NCBI RefSeq assembly: GCF_004342425.1
Contig: NZ_SLWQ01000001.1
Span: 707,048-763,184, forward strand
Source of the DNA: Dokdonella fugitiva
GTDB lineage: Bacteria; Pseudomonadota; Gammaproteobacteria; Xanthomonadales; Rhodanobacteraceae
Length of the DNA stretch: 56,137 bases
Direction of reading: 5' to 3'
Part shown: positions 40,240 through 48,789 of the stretch, one piece after another
How the letters are laid out: every line of letters starts with the position of its first letter
Numbering within the stretch: position 1 is the stretch's first letter
Made by a program: the position numbers and the translations under genes
The notes under the pieces: model-generated
The model's database searches: none
What the model saw: only the letters and a program-made list of their open reading frames with translations
Told to the model about the DNA's origin: nothing

Positions 40240-41481
40240 ATGTCGCGTTGGAAGCTCGCGCTCATCGTCGTCGTCCTGCTCGTCGCCGGCCTCGTCGGCT
40301 GGCGCATCTTCCACTCCGGTGCCGCGCCCGCAGGCGCGGGCCGGCGTGGCGCGGGGGCCAATGCCGACGCGCCCGTCCCCGTCACGGTCGTCGCCGCGGT
40401 CAACCGCGACGTGCCCGTCTACCTCACCGCGCTCGGCACCGTGCAGGCGCTGAATACCGTGACCGTCAATGCGCAGGTCGGCGGCCAGCTCATGGCGCTG
40501 CACTTCGCCGAAGGCCAGGAAGTGAAGCAGGGCGACCTGCTCGCCGAGATCGACCCGCGCACCTACCAGGCGGCGCTCGACCAGGCCGTCGCGAAGAAGA
40601 AGCAGGACGCCGCGCAGCTTTCGGCTTCGCAGAGCACGCTCGCGCGCTACGAGGAACTCATCAAGAAGAACTTCGTCTCGGCGCAGGACCTCGAGAACCA
40701 GCGCCAGACCGTGCGCCAGCAGCAGGCGCTGATCGCCGCCGACGATGCCGCGATCGCCAGCGCGCGCACGCAACTCGGCTACACGCGCATCACCGCGCCC
40801 ATCAGCGGCATCGCCGGCATCCGCCAGGTCGACGTCGGCAACATCGTGCAGGCGAACGCGGGCAGCGGCATCGTCGTGCTGACCCAGGTGCATCCGATCA
40901 ACGTGATGTTCACCCTGCCCGAGCAGAACCTCGAAGGCGTGCGCAGCGCGCAGGCCGCGGCCGCGGCCGGGCTCGAAGTGGCCGCCCTGGATCGCACCGA
41001 TGCGCACGTGATCGCGACCGGCGCGCTCAAGGTCATCGACAACCAGATCGACACGACGACCGGCACGTTCAAGCTGAAATCGGAATTCGCCAATGCCGAC
41101 GCCGCGCTGTGGCCGGGCCAGTTCGTCAACGTACGCGTGAAGCTGCGCACCGTCGCCGGCGGCTTGGTCGTGCCGGCGACCGCGGTGCAACGCGGCCCCG
41201 AGGGCAATTACGTCTACGCGCTGCAGGCGGATGGCACGGTCGCGATGAAACCCGTCACCACCGCGGGCGATGCCGGCGACGACGCCGTGCTCGTCGCGAG
41301 CGGCATCGCCGCCGGCGACAAGGTCGTCACCGAAGGCCAGTTCCGCCTCAAGCCCGGCAGCAAGGTACAGGCGCTCGCGCCGGGCGAGGCGCCGGCGCCG
41401 CCGAGTGCGCAGGAGCTGTCGAAACTCAAGGATTCGGGCGCGCCGCAGCAGCGGCGCGGCGGACGGCGCGGGGGCGGCTGA
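40240..41481 (+). CDS. mdtA: RND efflux periplasmic adaptor (MdtA-like)
   Basis: A 413-residue membrane-fusion protein linking the RND pumps to an outer-membrane channel. An N-terminal anchor helix ([19 protein letters not shown]) precedes a lipoyl half-motif ([38 protein letters not shown]), an alpha-hairpin (residues about 110-180), a second lipoyl half ([25 protein letters not shown]) and beta-barrel domains. The C terminus is Arg/Gly-rich. ATG at 40240 is preceded by GGAAGGA. It heads a three-gene operon with two RND pumps; no TolC-type gene is present. Symbol by similarity to the MdtABC layout. Confidence 0.9.
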   Translation: MSRWKLALIVVVLLVAGLVGWRIFHSGAAPAGAGRRGAGANADAPVPVTVVAAVNRDVPVYLTALGTVQALNTVTVNAQVGGQLMALHFAEGQEVKQGDLLAEIDPRTYQAALDQAVAKKKQDAAQLSASQSTLARYEELIKKNFVSAQDLENQRQTVRQQQALIAADDAAIASARTQLGYTRITAPISGIAGIRQVDVGNIVQANAGSGIVVLTQVHPINVMFTLPEQNLEGVRSAQAAAAAGLEVAALDRTDAHVIATGALKVIDNQIDTTTGTFKLKSEFANADAALWPGQFVNVRVKLRTVAGGLVVPATAVQRGPEGNYVYALQADGTVAMKPVTTAGDAGDDAVLVASGIAAGDKVVTEGQFRLKPGSKVQALAPGEAPAPPSAQELSKLKDSGAPQQRRGGRRGGG

Positions 41482-41525
41482 TGCGCGACTCCCTCCGCCG
41501 CCTGCGTCACGCCACGGCCGGTTGA
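41481..41525 (+). CDS. 14-codon bridging mini-ORF between adaptor and first pump
   Basis: An ATG in a one-base TGATG overlap with the mdtA stop opens a 14-codon frame ([14 protein letters not shown]) that ends seven bases before the pump ATG. The pump start lacks a good ribosome-binding site, so ribosomes finishing this frame could re-initiate at it. The peptide itself need not be functional. Confidence 0.35.
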   Translation: MRDSLRRLRHATAG

Positions 41526-41532
41526 CGCCAGC

Positions 41533-44500
41533 ATGGGTTTCTCCGCCCTGTTCATCCGCCGGCCGATCGCGACCTCGCTTCTCATGGTCGCGCTGCTCCT
41601 GCTCGGCATCATCGGCTGGCGCGCACTGCCGGTCGCCGCGCTACCGGACGTCGACGCGCCGAGCCTGATCGTGACGACGCAGTATCCGGGCGCGAGCGCA
41701 TCGACGATGGCCGCGCTCGTGACCACGCCGCTCGAGCGCCAGTTCGGGCAGATCTCCGGCATCGTCACGATGAGTTCGGACAGCTCGGCCGGGCTGTCGA
41801 CGATCATCATCACGTTCGACCAGGGCCGCGACATCGACGCGGCCGGCCAGGACGTGCAGTCGGCGATCAACGCCGCGCGCGGCACCCTGCCTTCGAACCT
41901 GCCCTACCCGCCGGTCTACAACAAGGTCAATCCGGCCGACGCGCCGATCCTGACCTTGATGCTCACGTCCGACACGCGGCCGTTGCGCGAGGTCAACGAC
42001 TACGCCGACAGCATCCTCGCGCAGCGCCTGTCGCAGGTCGGCGGCGTCGGCCTCGTCAGCATCGCGGGCAACGTGCGCCCCGCGGTGCGCGTGCAGGTGA
42101 ACCCGGCGCAGATCGCCAACCTCGGCCTGACGATGGAGGACGTGCGCAGCGCGCTGACCCAGGCCAACGTCAACGCGCCGAAGGGCAGCCTCAACGGCAC
42201 GGTGCAGAGCTACAGCATCGGCACCAACGACCAGCTCGCCGACGCGGCGGAATACCGCTCGACGATCGTCAGTTACCGGAACGGCGCACCGGTGCGCCTG
42301 TCGGACATCGCGCGCGTCGTCGACGGCGTCGAGAACGACCAGCTCGCGGCATGGGCGAACAGCAAGCCCGCGGTGCTGCTCGACATCCGCCGCCAGCCTT
42401 CGGCGAACATCGTCAAGACGGTCGAGGACATCCGCAAGGAACTGCCCGCGCTGCGCGCGCTGCTGCCCGCGGACGTGCACCTGGACGTGTTCTCCGACCG
42501 CACGGTGACGATCCGCGCGTCGGTCGAGGACGTCGAGTTCACGCTAGTGCTCACCGTGCTGCTCGTGATCGCGGTGATCTTCGTGTTCCTGCGCCGCCTG
42601 TGGGCGACGGTGATCCCGAGCATCGCCGTGCCACTCTCGCTGCTCGGCACGTTCGGCGTGATGGCGTTCGCCGGCTTCTCGCTCGACAACCTGTCGCTGA
42701 TGGCGCTCACCGTCGCGACCGGCTTCGTCGTCGACGATGCGATCGTCATGATCGAGAACATCGTGCGCTACCTCGAGGGCTATTCGCGACGCGGCCCCTC
42801 ATCCGGCCCTTCGGGCCACCTTCTCCCCGCGCCGCGGGGAGAAGGGGATGACGAGCGACCTTCGGTCGCCGCGGCCATCATGGGCGCGAAGGAGATCGGC
42901 TTCACCGTGCTGTCGCTGACCGTGTCGCTGATCGCGGTGTTCCTGCCGCTGCTGCTCATGCCCGGCGTGACCGGCCGCCTGTTCCACGAGTTCGCCTGGG
43001 TGCTGACGATCGCGGTCGCGATCTCGATGTTCATCTCACTGACCCTGACACCGATGATGTGCGCGTACCTGCTCAAGGCGGACGCGCTGCCGGCCGGCGA
43101 CCACGCGCACGACGACCCCGCGCATGCGGGCAAGCGCGACCTGTGGACGCGCATCGTCGACGTCTACGCACGCAGCCTCGACTGGGTGCTCGCGCGCCAG
43201 CCGCTGATGCTGCTCGTCGCCTCGGCGACCGTCGTCGTGACGATCGCCTTGTACGTGCTGATCCCGAAGAGCCTGCTGCCCGAACAGGACACCGGCCTGG
43301 TCGCCGGCGTCGTGCAGGCCGACCAGAACATCGCGTTCCCGGCGATGGAGCAGCGCACGAAGGCGGTCGCCGATGCGGTGCGCCAGGTGCCCGGCGTCGC
43401 CGGCGTCGCCGCGTTCGTCGGCGCGGGCTCGGTCAACCCGACGCTCAACCAGGGCCAGCTCAGCATCGTGCTGAAGCCGCGCGGCGAGCGCGGCGGCCTC
43501 GCCGAGGTCGTGCCCGCGCTGCAGCGCGCGGCCGCGCACATCCCCGGCGTCGCGCTCTACCTCAAGCCGGTACAGGACGTCGCACTCGACACGCGCGTCG
43601 CGCCGACCGAATACCAGTACGCGTTGTCGGAAGTGAATTCGAGCGAGCTCGCCGGCTTCGCCGCGCGCATGACCGAGGCGCTGCGCAAGCGGCCCGAGCT
43701 CGCCGACGTGGACAACAACCTTGCCACGCAGGGCAATGCGCTGCACCTCACGATCGACCGCGAGAAGGCGAGCCGGCTCGGCGTGCCGGTGCAGACGATC
43801 GACGACACGCTCTACGACGCGTTCGGCCAGCGCCAGATCTCGACGATCTTCACCCAGCTCAACCAGTACCGCGTCGTGCTCGAGGTCGCGCCCGAGTTCC
43901 GCACGAGCAAGGCGCTGCTCGACCAGCTCACCGTGCGTGGCAACGGCAACGGCGCGCTGACCGGCAGCAACGCGACCACGCTCGGCCAGGCGACGTCGAG
44001 CAATTCGGCGACGCCGTCAGGCATCGGCAGTACCGGCAACGTCGGCATCACGCTCGGCGCCGGCGGCGCGATCCCGCTGTCGGCCCTCGCGAGCGCGACC
44101 GAGACGAACGCGCCGCTCGTGGTCAGCCACCAGGACCAGCTGCCCGCGGTGACGATCTCGTTCAACCTCGCGCGCGGCCATTCGCTGTCCGATGCGGTCG
44201 ACGCGATCCATGCGGTCGAGGCGGAATTGAAGCTCCCGCCGCAGGTGCGCGGGCAGTTCGTCGGCAAGGCGGCCGAATTCTCTTCCTCGCTCACCGACGA
44301 GGTATTGCTGCTGCTCGCCGCGGTGGTGGTGATCTACATCGTGCTCGGCGTGCTCTACGAGAGCTACATCCATCCGATCACGATCATCTCGACCCTGCCG
44401 CCGGCGGGCGTCGGCGCGCTGCTCGCGCTGATCGCGTGCGGCATGAGCCTGTCGGTCGACGGCATCGTCGGCATCGTGCTGCTGATCGGCATCGTCAAGA

Positions 44501-44841
44501 AGAACGCGATCATGATGATCGACTTCGCGATCGAGGCGCAGCGCGACGGCATGAAACCGCACGAGGCGATCCGCCGCGCCTGCCTGCTGCGTTTCCGGCC
44601 GATCATGATGACGACCGCGGCCGCCCTGCTCGGCGCACTGCCGCTTGCGCTCGGCAACGGCATCGGTTCGGAACTGCGCAAGCCGCTCGGCGTGTCGATC
44701 GTCGGCGGCCTGCTGCTGTCGCAGCTGATCACCCTGTACACGACGCCGGTGATCTACCTCTATTTCGAGCGCTTGTCGGACTGGGCGCGACGGCGCCGTG
44801 CGGCGCGCGCGCGGATGATCGCGCAGCCGAGGTCGGCATGA
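41533..44841 (+). CDS. mdtB: RND multidrug efflux pump (MdtB-like) with in-frame REP insertion
   Basis: A 1102-residue inner-membrane proton/drug antiporter. Family marks are the N-terminal FIRRPIATSLLMVALLLLGIIGWRALPVAALP, the helix-4 proton-relay pair in FVVDDAIVMIENIVRYLE, and the helix-10 Lys in GIVKKNAIMMIDF. Two anomalies stand out. Residues about 417-447, just after helix 4, contain GPSSGPSGHLLPAPRGEGD encoded by a REP-like palindrome, with no counterpart in the paralogue downstream. Around residues 805-840 a Gly/Ser/Thr-rich stretch (GNGNGALTGSNATT) is also extra. The frame is intact, so the pump may still work. It follows the adaptor by 51 bp and is bridged by mini-ORFs on both sides. 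Confidence 0.93.
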   Translation: MGFSALFIRRPIATSLLMVALLLLGIIGWRALPVAALPDVDAPSLIVTTQYPGASASTMAALVTTPLERQFGQISGIVTMSSDSSAGLSTIIITFDQGRDIDAAGQDVQSAINAARGTLPSNLPYPPVYNKVNPADAPILTLMLTSDTRPLREVNDYADSILAQRLSQVGGVGLVSIAGNVRPAVRVQVNPAQIANLGLTMEDVRSALTQANVNAPKGSLNGTVQSYSIGTNDQLADAAEYRSTIVSYRNGAPVRLSDIARVVDGVENDQLAAWANSKPAVLLDIRRQPSANIVKTVEDIRKELPALRALLPADVHLDVFSDRTVTIRASVEDVEFTLVLTVLLVIAVIFVFLRRLWATVIPSIAVPLSLLGTFGVMAFAGFSLDNLSLMALTVATGFVVDDAIVMIENIVRYLEGYSRRGPSSGPSGHLLPAPRGEGDDERPSVAAAIMGAKEIGFTVLSLTVSLIAVFLPLLLMPGVTGRLFHEFAWVLTIAVAISMFISLTLTPMMCAYLLKADALPAGDHAHDDPAHAGKRDLWTRIVDVYARSLDWVLARQPLMLLVASATVVVTIALYVLIPKSLLPEQDTGLVAGVVQADQNIAFPAMEQRTKAVADAVRQVPGVAGVAAFVGAGSVNPTLNQGQLSIVLKPRGERGGLAEVVPALQRAAAHIPGVALYLKPVQDVALDTRVAPTEYQYALSEVNSSELAGFAARMTEALRKRPELADVDNNLATQGNALHLTIDREKASRLGVPVQTIDDTLYDAFGQRQISTIFTQLNQYRVVLEVAPEFRTSKALLDQLTVRGNGNGALTGSNATTLGQATSSNSATPSGIGSTGNVGITLGAGGAIPLSALASATETNAPLVVSHQDQLPAVTISFNLARGHSLSDAVDAIHAVEAELKLPPQVRGQFVGKAAEFSSSLTDEVLLLLAAVVVIYIVLGVLYESYIHPITIISTLPPAGVGALLALIACGMSLSVDGIVGIVLLIGIVKKNAIMMIDFAIEAQRDGMKPHEAIRRACLLRFRPIMMTTAAALLGALPLALGNGIGSELRKPLGVSIVGGLLLSQLITLYTTPVIYLYFERLSDWARRRRAARARMIAQPRSA
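42796..42869. repeat. REP-like triple palindrome inside the pump coding sequence
   Basis: Three hairpins in a row: GGCCC-TTC-GGGCC (42805-42817), CCTTCTCCCCGC-GCC-GCGGGGAGAAGG (12-bp perfect stem, 42819-42845), and GCGACC-TTC-GGTCGC (42855-42869), preceded by CCCCTCATCC. This sequence is a widespread intergenic repeat type in proteobacteria (from memory). Here it keeps the reading frame open. Confidence 0.85.
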
Positions 44842-44909
44842 CGTTCCCCGTCCGCACGCCGCCGCGCCGGCCCGAGCCTCCGCCCGCGCGGCACGGGGGA
44901 TCGCGATGA
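44838..44909 (+). CDS. 23-codon bridging mini-ORF between the two pumps
   Basis: It starts in a four-base ATGA overlap with the mdtB stop and its own TGA stop overlaps the next pump ATG by the same ATGA arrangement, so it spans the 64-bp gap exactly. The predicted peptide is Pro/Arg-rich (MTFPVRTPPRRPEPPPARH...). It is probably a translational-coupling device rather than a gene. Confidence 0.35.
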   Translation: MTFPVRTPPRRPEPPPARHGGSR

Positions 44910-47900
44910 ACATCTCCGCGCCGTTCATCCGCCGCCCGATCGCGACGTCGCTGCTCGCGATCGGCCTGTTCGTCGCGGGGGCGATCTGCTACTTCCTGCT
45001 CGGCATCGCCGCGCTGCCGAACCTCGAGCCGCCGGTGATCTTCGTCAGCGCGAGCCAGCCCGGCGGCAGCGCCGACGTGATGGCGGCGACCGTCGCCGCG
45101 CCGCTCGAGCGCCATCTCGGCCAGATCCCGGGCATCGACACGATCAACTCGACGAGCAGCGAGAACAGCGCGTCGGTGATCCTCATCTTCGACGGCAGCC
45201 GCAAGGTCGACGACGCCGCGCGCGACGTGCAGGCCGCGATCAATGCGGCTGCGCCGGACCTGCCCGCGGGGCTCACCAACGCGCCGACCTACCGCAAGGC
45301 GAACCCGAACAACCAGCCCGTGCTCGCGCTCGCGCTGACCTCCGACACCGAGCCGCTGTCGAAACTCTACGACTACGCCGATTCGCTGATCGCGCAACGT
45401 ATCCGCCAGCTGCCCGGCGTCAGCGACGTGGACGTCGCCGGCGGCGCGACGCCCGCGGTGCGCGTGGACCTCAACCTGCGTGCGCTCAATTCGATGGGCC
45501 TGTCGCCCGACCAGTTGCGCAACGCGCTGACCGCGGCGAACGTGACCTCGCCACAGGGTTTCCTCTCCGACGGCCGCACGACGATGGCGGTGTCGGCGAA
45601 CGACGCGCTGCACACGGCGGCGGAGTTCGCCGACCTCGTCGTTGCGGTGAGGAATGGCGTGCCGGTGCGCCTCAGCGACGTCGCCAACGTGCGCGACGGA
45701 CAGCAGGACCAGTACCAGGCCGCGTGGTACGGCACGCGCCGCGCGATCCTGTTGTTCGTCCGCAAGCAGGCCGATTCGAACGTCATCGCGACGGTCGACA
45801 GCGTCAAGGCGGAAATCCCGGTGTTGCAGACGTGGCTTCCGGCCGGCGTGACGCTGACGCCGTTCTTCGACCGCACGCCGATCATCCGCGCTTCGATCGA
45901 CGAGGTGCAGGTCAGCCTGCTGATCAGCCTCGGCATGGTCATCGTCACGATGGCGCTGTTCCTGCGCCGCCTCGCGCCGACCCTGATCGCGGCGACTGCG
46001 GTACCGCTGTCGATCGCCGGCGCGTTCATCGTCATGTACGTGCTCGGCTTCACGCTCGACAACATGTCGCTGATGGCGCTGGTGATCGCGATCGGCTTCG
46101 TCGTCGACGACGCGATCGTGGTCATCGAGAACGTGATCCGCCACGTCGACGCGGGCATGCCGCGCCTGGAGGCGACCCTGCGCGGCGCGAAGGAGATCGG
46201 TTTCACGATCGTCTCGATCACCGCCTCGCTGGTCGCGGTGTTCGCGCCGGTCATGTTCGCGAGCGGCATCACCGAGCAGTTCTTCAAGGAATTCAGCATC
46301 ACGTTGATCGCGGCGATCCTGTTCTCGGCACTCGTCTCGCTGACGCTGACGCCGGCGCTGTGCGGGCGCTTCCTGTCGCCGCACGCCGAGGCGAAACCGT
46401 CACGGCTCGGCGCGCGCATCGATGCGATCCATGCCGGCATGCTCGGCGTGTATCGCCGTCTGCTCGACCACGCGCTGCGCTGGCCGCGCCTGACCGCGCT
46501 GCAGCCGCTGCTGCTGATCGTCGTGACCGTGTTCCTCATGCGCTTCCTGCAGAGCGGCCTGTTCCCGCAGCAGGACACCGGCATGCTGCAGGGACGCATC
46601 AGCGCGGGTGCGGACATCTCGCCGCCGCGCATGATGGAGCAGACGCAGAAACTTGCCGCGCTGGTCATGCAGGATCCCGCGGTGGACAGCGTCGGCTCGC
46701 GCCTCGGCGGCGGCTTCGGCCGCGGCGGCGGCGGTTCGGGCCAGCTCTACATCACGCTCAAGCCGCTCGCCGAACGCCACGGCGAGTCGACGTTCGCGGT
46801 GATGACGCGGCTCAATCGCGCCGCGCAGGCGATGCCCGGCGTGCAGATGCGCCTGCGCCCGGTGCAGGACCTGCCGAGCGGGGGCGGCGGCGGTGGCGGT
46901 GGTGGCGGCGGGCAGTACCAGGTCCAGCTCAAGGGCAACGACATCGCGAGCCTGCAGCAATGGACGCCGAAGCTCGTCGAGGCACTGAAGAAGGTGCCGC
47001 AACTGCGCGACGTCGGCAGCGACGTCGACGAATCGGGCCCGCGCCAGACGCTCGTCGTCGATCGCGACAGCGCGACGCGCCTGGGCATCAGCGTCGCCGC
47101 GGTCGACAGCGCGCTCAACGACGCATTCGGCCAGCGCCAGGTGTCGACGATCTATTCCGACGTCAACCAGTTCAAGGTCGTGCTCAGCGCGCTGCCGAAC
47201 CAGGCGACCGACCCGGGCTCGCTCGAACGTCTCTACGTGCGCTCGAACTCCGGCGCGATGGTGCCGATCACCGCGGTCACGAAGATGGTCGACGGCATCG
47301 CACCGACCGAGGTGAGCCACGAAGGCCAGTTTTCGACGATGAGCCTCAGCTTCAACCTCGCCCCGGGCGTGAGCATGGGCCAGGCGCAGGCGATCATCGA
47401 GGGCACGATTTCGGGCATGCGCCTGCCCGGCGACATCCGCCTCGACTTCGCCGGCGACTTCCGCAACTTCCAGCGCCAGCAGGGCGACAGCTCGCTGCTG
47501 ATCTTCGGCGCGATCATCGTCGTCTACATCGTGCTCGGCATGCTCTACGAGAGCCTCATCCACCCGGTCACGATCCTCTCCACCCTGCCGTCGGCCGGCG
47601 TCGGCGCGCTGCTCGCGATGATCCTCACCGGCACGGAGCTCTCGGTCGTATCGATGATCGCGATCGTGCTGCTGATCGGCATCGTCAAGAAAAACGCGAT
47701 CATGATGGTCGACTTCGCGCTCGTCGCCGAACGCGAACACGGCCTCGCGCCGCTCGAGGCGATCCGCGAGGCCTCGCTGGTGCGTTTCCGCCCGATCATG
47801 ATGACCTCGATGGTCGCGATCTGCGCCGCGCTGCCGCTCGCGATCGGCTTCGGTGTCGGCTCGGAACTGCGCCGCCCGCTCGGCATCGCGATGATCGGCG

Positions 47901-48043
47901 GCCTGATCGTCTCGCAGAGCCTCACGCTGCTGTCGACGCCCGCGATCTACCTCATCTTCGCGCGCATGAGCGAGCACCGCCGCCGGCGCCGCGAAGAACG
48001 CCGCGCGCGGCGCGCCGCGGTCGCGCGCGCGCGTTCCGCCTGA
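44906..48043 (+). CDS. mdtC: RND multidrug efflux pump (MdtC-like)
   Basis: A 1045-residue inner-membrane proton/drug antiporter and paralogue of the preceding pump. It has FIRRPIATSLLAIGLFVAGAI, the helix-4 motif FVVDDAIVVIENVIRHV, GAKEIGFTIVSITASLVAVFAPV and the helix-10 GIVKKNAIMMVDF. A run of eleven Gly (encoded around 46,880-46,912) sits in a periplasmic loop after VQDLPSG, and a shorter GGGFGRGGGGSG lies before it. In MdtABC-type systems the two pumps form a heterotrimer. ATG at 44906 has GGGGGA five bases upstream. The C-terminal tail is very Arg-rich and cytoplasmic. Confidence 0.94.
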   Translation: MNISAPFIRRPIATSLLAIGLFVAGAICYFLLGIAALPNLEPPVIFVSASQPGGSADVMAATVAAPLERHLGQIPGIDTINSTSSENSASVILIFDGSRKVDDAARDVQAAINAAAPDLPAGLTNAPTYRKANPNNQPVLALALTSDTEPLSKLYDYADSLIAQRIRQLPGVSDVDVAGGATPAVRVDLNLRALNSMGLSPDQLRNALTAANVTSPQGFLSDGRTTMAVSANDALHTAAEFADLVVAVRNGVPVRLSDVANVRDGQQDQYQAAWYGTRRAILLFVRKQADSNVIATVDSVKAEIPVLQTWLPAGVTLTPFFDRTPIIRASIDEVQVSLLISLGMVIVTMALFLRRLAPTLIAATAVPLSIAGAFIVMYVLGFTLDNMSLMALVIAIGFVVDDAIVVIENVIRHVDAGMPRLEATLRGAKEIGFTIVSITASLVAVFAPVMFASGITEQFFKEFSITLIAAILFSALVSLTLTPALCGRFLSPHAEAKPSRLGARIDAIHAGMLGVYRRLLDHALRWPRLTALQPLLLIVVTVFLMRFLQSGLFPQQDTGMLQGRISAGADISPPRMMEQTQKLAALVMQDPAVDSVGSRLGGGFGRGGGGSGQLYITLKPLAERHGESTFAVMTRLNRAAQAMPGVQMRLRPVQDLPSGGGGGGGGGGGQYQVQLKGNDIASLQQWTPKLVEALKKVPQLRDVGSDVDESGPRQTLVVDRDSATRLGISVAAVDSALNDAFGQRQVSTIYSDVNQFKVVLSALPNQATDPGSLERLYVRSNSGAMVPITAVTKMVDGIAPTEVSHEGQFSTMSLSFNLAPGVSMGQAQAIIEGTISGMRLPGDIRLDFAGDFRNFQRQQGDSSLLIFGAIIVVYIVLGMLYESLIHPVTILSTLPSAGVGALLAMILTGTELSVVSMIAIVLLIGIVKKNAIMMVDFALVAEREHGLAPLEAIREASLVRFRPIMMTSMVAICAALPLAIGFGVGSELRRPLGIAMIGGLIVSQSLTLLSTPAIYLIFARMSEHRRRRREERRARRAAVARARSA

Positions 48044-48044
48044 A

Positions 48045-48270
48045 AGGGACGCCTGGAACGCGGAGCACACCGGGCACACGAAGAAGGGATATCGGCCCAG
48101 GGTTGGCGTCGTCGTGGGATCGGTCTCGCTTTCCGGCGATGGGTTCCGGCACCGGGAGAGGCGGAAAGCGTGCGACACCCGGCCGGACGGCATACCACCA
48201 TCCCCGCGCGGCGCAGCGCCGGATCGACTCGATGCGCTTCCCTTCGTGTCCTTCGTGGTTTCGGTCTTCC
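48045..48270. repeat. Intergenic repeat mosaic between the pump operon and the secreted protein genes
   Basis: The 230-bp convergent gap contains CGGAGCACACCGGGCACACGAAG near 48,080 and CCTTCGTGTCCTTCGTGG near 48,240, words shared in both orientations with gaps near 17.6, 20.3 and 52.6 kb. No intrinsic terminator with a T-run was seen. Confidence 0.45.
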
Positions 48271-48273
48271 GCT

Positions 48274-48789
48274 TCACTCGTCCACGATGTCGCCCACGTC
48301 CTGCGTGCCGTCGCCGTACGGCACGTCGAAACCTTCCTTGAAGATCACGAGCGCGTTCGTGTCGCTCACGGGCGCGGCGCCGGTCGCGGTCACGTCGACC
48401 GTCGCCATGGCGTCTTCCGCGTCGATGCGCACCGGCAGTTGCAGCACCCAGGTCGCGCGCGCGCCGGGCGGCAAGGTGGCGAGGTCGTCGAGCGGCCCGC
48501 TGCCGCTCGCGGTGCAGGTCGCGCCGTCGGTGCCGGGGTAGCAGGTCCAGCTTGCAGCGGCTGCATCCCACGCCGGCGAAAGCGTGGCGGTGACGGCCAC
48601 GCCGCTCGCCGCGGTCGTGCCGTTGTTGGTCAGCGTGACGACGTAGGCGAGCGTCTGGCCGTAGCGCGCGAAGGCGTGGCCGTCGCTCGCCTCGAGCACG
48701 AGCGCGCCCTGGCCGGCGCGCGCGGTCGGCGCGATGGATGCGGACATGCCCGCGAGCGCGATGCAGGACGCGCGGATCAGTGCGTTCAT
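48274..48789 (-). CDS. Small secreted protein consisting of the shared C-terminal domain
   Basis: A 171-residue exported protein: a signal peptide (about 1-25, ending ARA) and then a single DUF11-like beta-sandwich. Conserved points with the two larger neighbours are YGQTLAYVVTLTNNG, SWTCYPG (first Cys), ATCTASGSGPLDD (second Cys), LPPGARATW and LVIFKEGFD near the end, followed by an acidic tail. Function is unknown; it could be a free version of the domain that the neighbours carry at their C termini. Its ATG overlaps the upstream gene's stop by one base (TGATG), so the two are coupled. Confidence 0.8.
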   Translation of the reverse strand: MNALIRASCIALAGMSASIAPTARAGQGALVLEASDGHAFARYGQTLAYVVTLTNNGTTAASGVAVTATLSPAWDAAAASWTCYPGTDGATCTASGSGPLDDLATLPPGARATWVLQLPVRIDAEDAMATVDVTATGAAPVSDTNALVIFKEGFDVPYGDGTQDVGDIVDE

